The notes under the pieces: model-generated | Database searches by the model: none | What the model was told of the DNA's origin: nothing | Seen by the model: the letters and a program-made list of their open reading frames with translations, nothing else | In this document: piece by piece, positions 8,136 to 16,522 of the stretch | Numbering within the stretch: position 1 is the first letter of the stretch | Layout of the letters: each line of letters begins with the position of its first letter | Position numbers and translations under genes: made by a program | Assembly (NCBI RefSeq): GCF_022179065.1 | Contig: NZ_BPQD01000043.1 | Span: 1 to 49,348, forward strand | Direction: 5' to 3' | DNA length: 49,348 nucleotides | DNA from: Methylobacterium adhaesivum | GTDB taxonomy: Bacteria > Pseudomonadota > Alphaproteobacteria > Rhizobiales > Beijerinckiaceae

Positions 8136-9014
8136 ATGCGCCTCATTCATCCGAACCGCGGTGCGATGGCGGCCGTGCTTCTCACGCTCTGCGGCGTGGG
8201 CCTCGGCGGTTGCGACGCCCTCGATTCGATCAACCCCTTCGCCGAGAAGTACAAGCCGGAAGTCGTGCCGGATGTTCCCGCCGACAAGCTCTACAGCGAC
8301 GGCCTCGCGCGGATGGAGGACAAGGACTACGAGGGCGCCGCGAAGAAGTTCGGCGAGCTCGACAAGGCCTACAGCTATTCCGACTGGTCGCGCCGCGCGC
8401 TCCTCATGACGGCCTACTCGAACTACGAGGGCCAGAAGTACGACGAGGCGATCACGGCCTCGAAGCGCTACCTCCAGCGCCACCCGGCGAGCAAGGATGC
8501 GGCCTACGCCCAGTATCTGATGGCGATGTCGCACTACAAGCAGATCCCCGACGTCACCCGCGACCAGGACCGGTCCGAGAAGGCGCTCGCCGGCCTGCAG
8601 GAGCTCGTCCAGAAGTATCCGACCTCCGAATACGCCGCCGACGCCAAGGCGAAGATCCAGATCACCCGCGACCAGCTCGCCGGCAAGGAGATGGAGGTCG
8701 GCCGCTTCTACCTCGAGCGCCGCAACTTCCCCGCCGCCATCAACCGCTTCCGCGACGTGGTGAGCAAGTACCAGACGACCCGCCACGCGGAGGAGGCCCT
8801 CGAGCGCCTCGTCGAGGCCTACATGGCGCTGGGCATCACCGCCGAGGCGCAGACCGCCGCCGCCGTGCTCGGCCACAACTTCCCCGATAGCCCCTGGTAC
8901 AAGGACGCCTTCGCGCTCCTCCAGAACGGCGGCCTGGAGCCCCGCGAGGAGAAGTCCTCCTGGCTGAGCAAGATCTATCGCGGCGTCATCGGCCGCACGG
9001 CGGAAGCGCAGTAA
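8136..9014 (+). CDS. bamD: Outer membrane assembly lipoprotein BamD
   Basis: BamD (ComL/YfiO) is the essential lipoprotein partner of BamA in inserting beta-barrel proteins into the outer membrane. The start at 8136 gives 292 residues with a GGGGGAAG-type binding site upstream, a hydrophobic signal (about 10-25) and a lipobox LGGC with the acylated cysteine at residue 26. The body is a series of TPR-like helices (LYSDGLARMEDKDYEGAAKKF, then AAINRFRDVVSKYQ), with five repeats expected for the family. It follows lpxC as usual; recN, the usual next gene, is displaced by a two-gene insert. Confidence 0.95.
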   Translation: MRLIHPNRGAMAAVLLTLCGVGLGGCDALDSINPFAEKYKPEVVPDVPADKLYSDGLARMEDKDYEGAAKKFGELDKAYSYSDWSRRALLMTAYSNYEGQKYDEAITASKRYLQRHPASKDAAYAQYLMAMSHYKQIPDVTRDQDRSEKALAGLQELVQKYPTSEYAADAKAKIQITRDQLAGKEMEVGRFYLERRNFPAAINRFRDVVSKYQTTRHAEEALERLVEAYMALGITAEAQTAAAVLGHNFPDSPWYKDAFALLQNGGLEPREEKSSWLSKIYRGVIGRTAEAQ

Positions 9015-9422
9015 ACCGGTCACCGCGCGATTCGAGCGGGCGCCGGATCACCGGGGCCGCGTGGCGGTCGAGCGAAGCGTGAACCCGCTGATCTGAGGAT
9101 CGCGAGCGGGGTAGGTTCAACCGATCGGTCGGACCGATCGGTCGGCCGGAGCGAGCGTCCCGAAACGTCCGATCCCGGCAGGTCCATGCGTCGGTGCGTC
9201 GAAAGTCTTCTTCGGAGGATGACGCTCAGGCGTGTGCTCGGGCCGCTGGCCCGGGAGGGGGGGCGTCGGGAGGCCTGCGAAATCGCTTCCTGCAACTCCC
9301 GCGGGAGAGCTGGTCGCGACCGCTAGTTGGGGTTGATCGCGGGAGGCGGTCGGTTCAGGTTCCCTTGGGCGGATCGGAATGGATGGGAGCATCCGACGCC
9401 TTCGGAGTGATGCGACCGTCTC
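9015..9422. other. 408-bp gap after bamD, no gene seen
   Basis: No convincing coding frame lies here. The segment holds a tandem palindrome at 9120-9145, a small hairpin CGGGCC/GGCCCG near 9240-9254, and otherwise GC-rich sequence without a T-run terminator. It forms the left boundary of the acetyltransferase/glycosyltransferase cassette and probably carries that cassette's promoter, which I could not place. Confidence 0.5.
9120..9145. repeat. Tandem 13-bp repeat of a palindrome
   Basis: ACCGATCGGTCGG occurs twice in perfect tandem (9120-9132 and 9133-9145). Each unit contains the 10-bp palindrome ACCGATCGGT, and the two units together are nearly palindromic. Two adjacent identical dyads suggest a cooperative repressor operator, about 280 bp before the acetyltransferase start, although simple slippage duplication is also possible. 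Confidence 0.55.
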
Positions 9423-10313
9423 ATGCTCGTACGACAGACCACCCGGCTGCTGCGGAAAGCCGGCCTTCTTCAGCCCGTCCCCAGGCCGCCGCCTCAACCT
9501 CCGCTGGTCATTGAAGCGACCGAACCGCCGGCCCCGCGCAAGCCGGTCACCACTCCGGACGGTCGCTACCACATCGATGCCGCGATGAAGACGGTCCTGC
9601 ACGCGCGCGGCTTCGATGCCACGTGGTCATCCGACGGCGGGGTACTCCCACAAGACAGTGTGTTCGAGCCACCGTGTTCGGTCCAGCGGCTGGAGATCTT
9701 TGGCCGGATCGCCATGGGCAGCTTCAGCTACGGCGTGTCGGGCTACTGCAACAACGTCACCATCGGCCGCTACGTCTCCATTGGCGACGACGTTCAGATG
9801 GGCAAGGGCGATCATTCCATCGCCTGGCTGAGCACCTCGCCGTTCTTCTACCTGCATGAGACGATCCTCCCCGTCGGTCAGGATTTCGCGGGCGCCGAGG
9901 CCTATCACGCGTTTCGGCCGGACACGTCCGGGGCCGCCGGTTTCGTGCAGGGCAGCACCATCGTGATCGAGAACGACGTCTGGATCGGCCATCGCGCCTA
10001 TCTCCGGCCGGGCGTGACCATCGGGACGGGGGCGATCATTGGGGCCTACGCCGTGGTGACCCGTGACGTGCCCCCTTACGCCGTCGTGGTCGGCAATCCC
10101 GGACGGGTCGTGCGTTACCGGTTCGACGAGGCCCTGATCGCGCGCCTTCTCGCGTCAAAATGGTGGACGCTCGCGCCCTGGCAACTGCACGGCATCGACC
10201 TCTCGCGCCCCGCCCAATCCATCGACGCCCTCGAACGCCGGGTCGCCGAGGCCGAGCCCTATCGCCCAGGCTTCATCCGCCTGGCCGATCTCATCGAGGG
10301 CGGCCCTGCATGA
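9423..10313 (+). CDS. CatB-type hexapeptide-repeat acetyltransferase
   Basis: A left-handed beta-helix acyltransferase of the xenobiotic/polysaccharide acetyltransferase group, expected to move an acetyl group from acetyl-CoA to a hydroxyl or amine. The 296 residues comprise a Pro-rich N-terminal part (1-45), a hexapeptide region (IGRYVSIGDDVQMGKGDH, with the likely catalytic H131), a STSPFFY loop, and a second repeat block (VIENDVWIGHRAYLRPGVTIGTGAIIGAYAVVTRDVPPYAVVVGNPGRVVRYRF, read in pieces about 179-234). The loop insertion around 145-175 is long. It is coupled by an ATGA overlap to the next glycosyltransferase, so modification of a surface glycan is more likely than antibiotic inactivation (inference). 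The start is weakly supported. Confidence 0.85.
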   Translation: MLVRQTTRLLRKAGLLQPVPRPPPQPPLVIEATEPPAPRKPVTTPDGRYHIDAAMKTVLHARGFDATWSSDGGVLPQDSVFEPPCSVQRLEIFGRIAMGSFSYGVSGYCNNVTIGRYVSIGDDVQMGKGDHSIAWLSTSPFFYLHETILPVGQDFAGAEAYHAFRPDTSGAAGFVQGSTIVIENDVWIGHRAYLRPGVTIGTGAIIGAYAVVTRDVPPYAVVVGNPGRVVRYRFDEALIARLLASKWWTLAPWQLHGIDLSRPAQSIDALERRVAEAEPYRPGFIRLADLIEGGPA

Positions 10314-11497
10314 GGCTGCGCGCCCCGGGGGGCGACGCATGGCGCCGTGCCCGAAGCCTTTTCAGGGCGCCACCGCTTCACGACACGTATCATCGGCTGT
10401 TGGAGAATCCGTCGGAACGGAGCCTCGACCGCTGTCGCCTGGACCTGCCGCACGACACGCCCACCTTCTCGAAGCCTGTCTACGAGAACAGTCGCGGCAA
10501 ACGGTTCTTCTCGCGCACGCAGGCCTATCGCGATTGGGTCGCCGTCGGGCGCGGGCACGGGCTTGTCTTCAACGACGGCCTGAACACCTGCCTGAAGGTC
10601 ATCCTCAAGATCAAGGACGATGCGGACCTGCTGCCACGATGGATGGACTATCACGGTCGCCTCGTCGGATGGCATAACATCATCGTCATGGATTGCGGCT
10701 CGACGGACGAGGACTATCTGTCGGCGCTGGCCTCGTACGAAGACCGCGTCCTGATCTTCTCCTATCCGCACTATTACGATACCCTCCACGATGTCGAGCT
10801 CAACCGGGATTTCTACAGCTTCGTTGCGAGAAACTGTAAGTATCTCTGCGTGGTCGATGCGGACGAATTCCTCTTCGGATACCAAGACGGCACCATCGGT
10901 CGGGACAATGTCCTGAAGATCCTTTCGGAGGGGGACGCTCCGATCTATCCCGGCACGTGGTACCCCAACGCCGCCGTCCCGGTGGACCGGGAGGGGGGCG
11001 GCCCGTGGCGGCGGCCCCTCGAATTCTCGATCTCGCCCTCCGCCATCGCATCCGGCACCATCAACGGCAAGGCGGTCGTCCGGGCGGATATCTGCCTCGA
11101 CGTCAAGCATGTCGGACACAACCTCCATGTCGCCGAGGTGGCCGCGCGCATCCGGCCCGACGCGTGCGGCCGGATCGGCGTTCTGCACGTCTCGAACCTC
11201 GGCCCCCGGCAGGCCCGGACCCGCAGCCTTCGGCACCTGAAGGCGAAGGGGGCGGTTCCGGGGGACATGCCCGACGCCGCCGTGGACGCGTTCCTCGACG
11301 ACGCGATGGCCCGCGGAGCGCTCGCGGAGGCAGCCCTGACCTACGCGCACGCCTTCCGACGGGCCGGCGAGGCGGGAGCCGACAGCGAGGGGCCGACCTT
11401 CGAGACCGATCTCATCGCCGGTCCCGGCATCGAGGTGAATCCGGACTTCCAGCGGCCGATCGAGGCGTTCGATTTCTCGACCCTCCTCCCCCGGTGA
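10310..11497 (+). CDS. Glycosyltransferase, GT2/GT92-like
   Basis: A predicted cytoplasmic glycosyltransferase that adds sugars to a surface polysaccharide or glycolipid. The 395-residue protein carries a GT-A type core: CLKVILKIKDDADLLPRWMDYH (about 94-115, read in two parts), then IIVMDCGSTDED, where family members have a DNxSxD element, and the metal-binding DADEF at 183-187. A histidine-containing HVGHNLH segment follows near 275. This pattern is typical of GT92/DUF23-like and related family 2 enzymes. The ATG overlaps the acetyltransferase stop (ATGA), so the two are translated together. No transporter, polymerase or sugar-nucleotide gene is adjacent. Confidence 0.8.
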   Translation: MRLRAPGGDAWRRARSLFRAPPLHDTYHRLLENPSERSLDRCRLDLPHDTPTFSKPVYENSRGKRFFSRTQAYRDWVAVGRGHGLVFNDGLNTCLKVILKIKDDADLLPRWMDYHGRLVGWHNIIVMDCGSTDEDYLSALASYEDRVLIFSYPHYYDTLHDVELNRDFYSFVARNCKYLCVVDADEFLFGYQDGTIGRDNVLKILSEGDAPIYPGTWYPNAAVPVDREGGGPWRRPLEFSISPSAIASGTINGKAVVRADICLDVKHVGHNLHVAEVAARIRPDACGRIGVLHVSNLGPRQARTRSLRHLKAKGAVPGDMPDAAVDAFLDDAMARGALAEAALTYAHAFRRAGEAGADSEGPTFETDLIAGPGIEVNPDFQRPIEAFDFSTLLPR

Positions 11498-11642
11498 CCG
11501 CCGGCCCATCCATGCATTTTGCGCGTGAAACCGAGGCGCCTTAAGGATAAGAGTGCCTCACACGAAGCCACGGCCGCTGCGTGAAAAGTCCCACCGTTCC
11601 CGACCGCTCGCACGTTCCCACGGAAAGAAGCCGCGCCGCAGC

Positions 11643-13310
11643 ATGCTGAGCCAGCTCGCGATCCGCGACATCGTCCTCATCGACAAGCTCGACCTGAACT
11701 TTCGCGAGGGCCTCAGCGTCCTCACGGGCGAGACCGGGGCGGGCAAGTCGATCCTCCTCGATGCCTTCGCCCTGGCCCTGGGCGGGCGCGGCGACGGGCG
11801 GCTCGTGCGCCATGGCGAGGCCCAGGGGGCCGTGACGGCGGTGTTCGACATCGGCCTCGACCATCCCGCCCGGGCGCTCGCGGCGCAGGCCGACCTCGAC
11901 ACCGAGGGCGACCTCATCCTGCGCCGCATCCAGATGGCCGACGGACGCACCCGCGCCTTCGTCAACGACCAGCCCGTGGGCGTGCAGGTGTTGCGTGCCA
12001 TCGGCCTCGCCCTCGTGGAGATCCACGGCCAGCACGACGACCGGGCGCTGGCCGATCCCGGCACCCACCGGGCCATCCTCGATGCTTTCGGCGGCCTGCA
12101 CGGGCCCCTGGCCCAGGTCGGCGAGGCCGCCAAGCGCGTGCGCGCGGCCCGCACGAATCTCGCGGAGCACCGCGCCCGCGTCGAGGCCGCGCGCAAGGAG
12201 GTCGATTTCCTGCGCCATGCCGTGGATGAGCTCGAAGCCCTCGATCCGAAGGCCGGCGAGGAGACGGCGCTGGCCGAACGCCGCACGGTGATGCAGCAGG
12301 GCGAGAAGGTCGCGCGCGAACTCAACGAGGCCATCGAGGCCTCCGGCGGTCCGGGCGTCGCCCATCTCTCCGCGGCCCTGCGCAAGCTCGAGCGCCGGGC
12401 CGGGCAGCTGCCCGCCCTGGTCGAGCCCTGCGTCGCCGCCCTCGATGCCGCCCTGACGGCCCTCGACGAGGCCCATTCGGTCCTCGACGCGGCGCTCCGC
12501 GAAGCCGAGTTCGATCCGCGCGAATTAGAGCGCGTGGAGGAACGGCTGTTCGCCCTGCGCGCCGCGTCGCGTAAATACGACGTGCCCGTCGACGATCTCG
12601 CGGCCCTGCGCGAGCGCTACGCGTCGGACGTCGCCGTCATAGATGCCGGCGAGGAGGCCCTGGGCGGCCTGGAGCAGACCCTGGCGACGGCGGAGACGGC
12701 CTACGCCAAGGCCGCCACGAAGCTCACGGATGGGCGCCGCAAGGCGGCCAAAGCCCTCGACGCGGCGGTGAAGGGCGAGCTGCCACCCTTGAAGCTCGAA
12801 CGTGCCCGCTTCATCACCGAGATCGCCACCGACCCCGAGTCGCGCGATCCCGCCGGTTACGACCGCGTCGAGTTCTGGGCCCAGACCAATCCGGGCACCC
12901 GGCCGGGGCCGATGATGAAGGTCGCTTCGGGCGGCGAGCTCTCGCGGTTCATGCTGGCGCTGAAGGTGGTGCTCGCCGACAAGGGCTCCGCGCCGACGCT
13001 GATCTTCGACGAGATCGACACCGGTGTGGGCGGCGCCGTAGCCGATGCCATCGGGGCACGCCTCGGGCGCCTTGCCACCCGGGTCCAGGTGGTGGCCGTC
13101 ACCCACGCGCCGCAGGTCGCCGCCCGGGCCGAGACGCATTTCCTCATCGCCAAGGACCCGGTGAAGGGCAGCGACCGGGTCGCCACCCGCGTCGCTTCCC
13201 TGGCGGCGCCGGCGCGGCGCGAGGAGATCGCCCGGATGCTCGCCGGTGCCACGGTGACGGACGAGGCCCGCGCGGCGGCCGCTCGCCTGCTCCTCGCGGC
13301 GGATGCCTAA
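11643..13310 (+). CDS. recN: DNA repair protein RecN
   Basis: RecN is an SMC-like ATPase that helps double-strand break repair. With start ATG 11643 the protein has 555 residues, the family norm, beginning MLSQLAIRDIVLIDKL; an upstream ATG at 11553 would add 30 basic residues. It has Walker A GETGAGKS (29-36), a long central coiled coil (about 150-370), the ABC signature ASGGELSRF near 428 and Walker B LIFDEIDTGVGG near 455. An alphaproteobacterial LexA box (GTTC-N7-GTTC) was sought upstream and not found; two GTTC at 11596 and 11614 have the wrong spacing. Confidence 0.96.
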   Translation: MLSQLAIRDIVLIDKLDLNFREGLSVLTGETGAGKSILLDAFALALGGRGDGRLVRHGEAQGAVTAVFDIGLDHPARALAAQADLDTEGDLILRRIQMADGRTRAFVNDQPVGVQVLRAIGLALVEIHGQHDDRALADPGTHRAILDAFGGLHGPLAQVGEAAKRVRAARTNLAEHRARVEAARKEVDFLRHAVDELEALDPKAGEETALAERRTVMQQGEKVARELNEAIEASGGPGVAHLSAALRKLERRAGQLPALVEPCVAALDAALTALDEAHSVLDAALREAEFDPRELERVEERLFALRAASRKYDVPVDDLAALRERYASDVAVIDAGEEALGGLEQTLATAETAYAKAATKLTDGRRKAAKALDAAVKGELPPLKLERARFITEIATDPESRDPAGYDRVEFWAQTNPGTRPGPMMKVASGGELSRFMLALKVVLADKGSAPTLIFDEIDTGVGGAVADAIGARLGRLATRVQVVAVTHAPQVAARAETHFLIAKDPVKGSDRVATRVASLAAPARREEIARMLAGATVTDEARAAAARLLLAADA

Positions 13311-13441
13311 GGATCGTCGCGGGATCGAGCGGCGGCGCGGTTAATGATTTGTTTACCATGATGGTGGATTCTTGGACCCTAACGGGCACGCCCTGATTCG
13401 GCGTCGGCGTTGAACATCGCTCGAGACGAGGGACTGAGACG

Positions 13442-13648
13442 TTGGACCAGAGAGTCACCGACATCGACGGGGGCGGCGCGCATGACGACGGCCATCCGAC
13501 CCTGACCGACGACACACGCTTCCGCCTCGGCACCGCCCTGCGCTCCATCTACGAGGAGACCTGCGACACCCTGCCGATTCCCGACAGCCAGATCGACCTG
13601 CTGCTGCGCCTGCGCCACAAGGAGCGTGACCGCCGCCGGGTGGATTGA
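13442..13648 (+). CDS. Small NepR-like protein (candidate anti-sigma factor)
   Basis: A 68-residue acidic protein starting at TTG 13442, with a GAGGGA site about 11 nt upstream. Residues about 28-62 (LGTALRSIYEETCD, then LPIPDSQIDLLLRL) match the two-helix pattern of NepR, the anti-sigma factor that holds EcfG in the general stress response of alphaproteobacteria: LR.(I/L)Y.E, a short linker with P.P, then LLLRL. NepR genes normally sit beside ecfG and phyR, and neither is in this window, so this would be an orphan paralogue. The family call rests on pattern only. An AT-richer promoter-like stretch lies at 13340-13375. Confidence 0.5.
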   Translation: MDQRVTDIDGGGAHDDGHPTLTDDTRFRLGTALRSIYEETCDTLPIPDSQIDLLLRLRHKERDRRRVD

Positions 13649-13713
13649 GGCGAGGGCAAGCCCGCCGCGACAGGCACGAAGCCGGATTCCGAAGGGATCA
13701 TCCCGTCGGCGGG

Positions 13714-13732
13714 CGTCGGGCAGAGCCCGACG
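13714..13732. terminator. Hairpin after the NepR-like gene
   Basis: CGTCGGGC (13714-13721) and GCCCGACG (13725-13732) form an 8-bp perfect stem with a 3-nt loop, 66 nt past the stop at 13648. No T-run follows in either direction, so termination activity is uncertain. It lies between convergent genes ending at 13648 and 13819. Confidence 0.4.
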
Positions 13733-13818
13733 TCTCTCTCGGGAGCAGTTCCCCGAGACTCTGAGTCACTTCATGGATAGGCCCCTCGCGACGATGCGTG
13801 GGACCATCGTCCCGGTTC

Positions 13819-14136
13819 CTACCAGCGCCGCGCGCCCGGCTGGCGGCGGTACTCCGCCGCCCGGATCCGGGTGAGCACCCGGTCGAGTTCCAGCAGGGCC
13901 TCGCGCTCGTCGTGGCCGGCCTGGGCGACATCGTCCGCATCCGTGCCGAACTGGCGGCGCTGCTGGGCGAGGACGAGCCTGCGCTCCACAGCCTCGCGCT
14001 CGCCGTGCAGCTCGACGAGGGCCTCGGCACCCGGCGGTATCGTCCCGCTGCTCGCTTCGTTCTCCACCGTCGCCCCCGCCCGAATCGGGTCGCTCCGCCC
14101 CGGCAGGCCGGACCCCGATGCGATCTCAACGCTCAA
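13819..14136 (-). CDS. Uncharacterized charged helical protein, 105 residues
   Basis: I do not recognise a family. The minus-strand frame from 14136 to 13819 has a plausible protein composition: a flexible N-terminal 35 residues, then a highly charged helical stretch (ALVELHGEREAVERRLVLAQ, continuing DEREALLELDRVLTRIRAAEYR) that could form a coiled coil. Competing frames here are Arg/Ser/Ala-rich shadows. It lies tail to tail with the NepR-like gene and head to head with the pst operon, and its start is about 50 bp from the Pho box. Confidence in coding is moderate. Confidence 0.5.
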   Translation of the reverse strand: MSVEIASGSGLPGRSDPIRAGATVENEASSGTIPPGAEALVELHGEREAVERRLVLAQQRRQFGTDADDVAQAGHDEREALLELDRVLTRIRAAEYRRQPGARRW

Positions 14137-14185
14137 AGTCGCGAGACCGTGCCATCCCGGCCTCCACGGGGCGGGACGGCGGCGC

Positions 14186-14228
14186 TTGTCATCTGCGTGT
14201 CACGTGATCGTCATAGAGCCGCTACCAT
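14186..14228 (+). promoter_or_regulatory. Pho box and -10 of the pstS promoter
   Basis: Three 7-mers, TTGTCAT (14186-14192), GTGTCAC (14197-14203) and TCGTCAT (14208-14214), are separated by exactly 4 bp, the tandem layout bound by PhoB dimers, which replaces a -35 element. A -10-like TACCAT at 14223-14228 follows 8 bp later. PhoB-activated transcription of pstS under phosphate starvation is therefore expected; phoB itself closes this cluster. Confidence 0.85.
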
Positions 14229-14315
14229 CGGACGGCTAACGCGTCGTGGCGGATCGGGCGCTGCGGCTCGCGCGGGCTCGGGTCCCCCTCTCGTCCGACA
14301 GACACGGAGAGCTAC

Positions 14316-15356
14316 GTGAAACCCTTCGCCTACGCGCTTGCCCTCGGGCTGGCGACCGCCCAGCTCGCCACCGCCGCCCTGGCCGCCGACATCACCGGCG
14401 CCGGCGCGACCTTCCCGTTCCCGGTCTATTCCAAGTGGGCGGAAGCGTACCGCAAGGAGAGCGGCCTGGGCCTGAACTACCAGTCCATCGGCTCCGGCGG
14501 CGGCGTGAAGCAGATCCTGGCCAAGACCGTCGATTTCGGCGCCACCGACGCGCCCCTCAAGGGCCCCGCCCTGGAGAAGGACGGCCTCGTCCAGTTCCCC
14601 ACCGTCATGGGCGGCGTCGTTCCCGTGGTGAACATTGCCGGCGTCGAGCCGGGCAAGCTCAAGCTCACCGGTGAGATCGTCGCCGACATCTACGCCGGCA
14701 AGATCGCCAAGTGGTCGGATGCCCGCATCGCCAAGCTGAACGAGGGCGTGAAGCTCCCCGACGCCAACATCACCCCGGTCTACCGCTCGGACGCCTCGGG
14801 CACGACCAACATCTTCACCACCTACCTCTCCCAGGTGTCCGAGCCCTGGAAGAAGGAGTTCGGCGCCGCCACGACGGTGAGCTGGCCGGCCGGCCAGGGC
14901 GGCAAGGGCAACGAGGGCGTCACCGCCACCGTCAAGCAGGTCCCCAACGCCATCGGCTACGTCGAGTCGGCCTACGCCAAGCAGAACAAGCTCAGCTACG
15001 CCCTGCTCCAGAACAAGGCCGGCAAGTTCCCGCAGCCCGACGACAAGGCGTTCCAGGCCGCCGCCGCCAGCGCCGACTGGAAGTCCGCCCCCGGCTTCGG
15101 CATCTCGCTGACCAACCAGGCCGGTGATGACGCTTGGCCGATCACCGCCGCGACGTTCATCCTCGTCCACAAGGACGCCGCCGACGCCGCCAAGACGGCC
15201 GACGTGCTGAAGTTCTTCGACTGGGCCTACAAGAACGGCGACAAGCTCGCGAGCGACCTCGACTACGTGCCGCTGCCGGACGCCGTCGTGGGCCTGATCC
15301 ACACGGAGTGGAAAGAGATCAAGGGCAAGGACGGCAAGCCCGTCTTCGACAAGTAG
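14316..15356 (+). CDS. pstS: Phosphate ABC transporter substrate-binding protein PstS
   Basis: Periplasmic high-affinity phosphate receptor of the PstSCAB importer. The 346-residue precursor starts at GTG 14316 and has a signal peptide cleaved after ALA (about residue 23). Mature features are the ITGAGATFPFPVYSKW start, the phosphate-binding loops IGSGGGVKQI and DFGATDAPL, and RSDASGTTNIFTTYL. This is the standard proteobacterial form. It is headed by a Pho box and followed by a 177-bp gap with two strong hairpins before pstC. Confidence 0.97.
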   Translation: MKPFAYALALGLATAQLATAALAADITGAGATFPFPVYSKWAEAYRKESGLGLNYQSIGSGGGVKQILAKTVDFGATDAPLKGPALEKDGLVQFPTVMGGVVPVVNIAGVEPGKLKLTGEIVADIYAGKIAKWSDARIAKLNEGVKLPDANITPVYRSDASGTTNIFTTYLSQVSEPWKKEFGAATTVSWPAGQGGKGNEGVTATVKQVPNAIGYVESAYAKQNKLSYALLQNKAGKFPQPDDKAFQAAAASADWKSAPGFGISLTNQAGDDAWPITAATFILVHKDAADAAKTADVLKFFDWAYKNGDKLASDLDYVPLPDAVVGLIHTEWKEIKGKDGKPVFDK

Positions 15357-15397
15357 GCGACCCGTTCCCGGCACGCAGGCCGTCTTCGGCCCGCCAA

Positions 15398-15454
15398 CCC
15401 CGCTCCGTACGGAACGGGGGCTCCATCGACGGGCTCGGCACAGGCCGAGCCCGT
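15398..15454 (+). other. Paired stem-loops between pstS and pstC
   Basis: First hairpin: CCCCG and TCCG (15398-15407) pair with CGGA and CGGGG (15410-15419). Second: ACGGGCTCGGC (15429-15439) pairs perfectly with GCCGAGCCCGT (15444-15454). No T-run follows. Such structures after a binding-protein gene usually stabilise its mRNA or partly terminate, giving more PstS than permease; that role here is inference. Confidence 0.65.
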
Positions 15455-15533
15455 CCCTTGGGAAACGAGGGTCGGCCGGCTCGCGTCGGGACACGTCGCG
15501 CTGTAGAGGCCGCAGGGTGAAGAGTAGCTTCGG

Positions 15534-16508
15534 ATGGGCGCCTTGACTGAACAGATCTCCCTGACGCGCGCGGCCGGCCCGGCCCGGCGCAAGCCCGGCG
15601 GTATCGGAGACGGGCTGTTCCGCGCCGCCTCCTACGCCTCGGCGCTCCTCGTCCTGCTCGTGCTCTTCGGCATCCTCGCCTCCATCGCGTATGGCGGGTG
15701 GCCGGCCTTCGCCGAGTTCGGCCCCGGCTTCATCACCTCCAGCGCCTGGAACATCGGCCAGGAGCAGTACGGCGCCTTCGTCGCCATCGTCGGGACCTTG
15801 GCTTCGGCCGTGCTCGCGCTCCTCATCGGCGTGCCGCTGTCGCTCGGCATCGCCGTCTACCTCACGCAGCTCTGCCCCGGCTGGGCCCGCAAACCCGTGG
15901 CGATGACCATCGAGCTCCTCGCCTCGGTGCCGAGCATCATCTACGGCATGTGGGGCCTGTTCATCTTCGCGCCGCTCTTCGCCCGCTTCGTCCAGATGCC
16001 GGTGTCGAACCTCGTCGAGGGCATGCCCGTCGTCGGCACCCTGTTCTATGCCCGCGTGCCCTCGGGCGTCGGCATCCTCACGGCCGGCATCATCCTCGCC
16101 ATCATGATCGTGCCCTTCGTGGCCTCGATCACCCGCGACATGCTCGACCAGATCCCCACGGTGCTGCGCGAGAGCGCCTACGGCATCGGCTGCACCACCT
16201 GGGAGGTGGTGCGCCACGTCCTCGTGCCGCAGGCCTCCGTCTCGATCATCGGCGCGATCATGCTCGGCCTCGGCCGGGCGCTCGGCGAGACCATGGCGGT
16301 GACCTTCGTCATCGGCAACGCCAACCGGCTCTCGGCCTCGGTGTTCGATCCGGGCTCCACCATCGCGTCGCGCATCGCCAACGAGTTCAACGAGGCCGAC
16401 GGCCTGCAACTGAACGCCCTGATGGCGCTGGGCTGCATCCTGTTCGTCATCACCTTCGTCGTTCTCATCGTCGCCCGCCTGCTCGTCCGGCGCGTGAAGG
16501 TCGCCTGA
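15534..16508 (+). CDS. pstC: Phosphate ABC transporter permease PstC
   Basis: One of the two inner-membrane permeases of the high-affinity phosphate importer. The 324 residues contain six predicted membrane helices, beginning with [23 protein letters not shown] read in parts (about 32-55). The cytoplasmic EAA loop that contacts PstB reads [23 protein letters not shown] in segments near 220-242, followed by [18 protein letters not shown], the conserved PstC signature. It is 14 nt from pstA. Confidence 0.96.
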   Translation: MGALTEQISLTRAAGPARRKPGGIGDGLFRAASYASALLVLLVLFGILASIAYGGWPAFAEFGPGFITSSAWNIGQEQYGAFVAIVGTLASAVLALLIGVPLSLGIAVYLTQLCPGWARKPVAMTIELLASVPSIIYGMWGLFIFAPLFARFVQMPVSNLVEGMPVVGTLFYARVPSGVGILTAGIILAIMIVPFVASITRDMLDQIPTVLRESAYGIGCTTWEVVRHVLVPQASVSIIGAIMLGLGRALGETMAVTFVIGNANRLSASVFDPGSTIASRIANEFNEADGLQLNALMALGCILFVITFVVLIVARLLVRRVKVA

Positions 16509-16522
16509 GGGAGCCGCACATC

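Noticed and set aside
11596-11617. Possible LexA box (two GTTC) upstream of recN
   Set aside because: Spacing is 14 bp rather than the 7 bp of the alphaproteobacterial SOS box.
13798-14319. A 173-codon plus-strand frame before pstS
   Set aside because: It runs across the Pho box and into pstS, and its composition is shadow-like relative to the minus-strand candidate.
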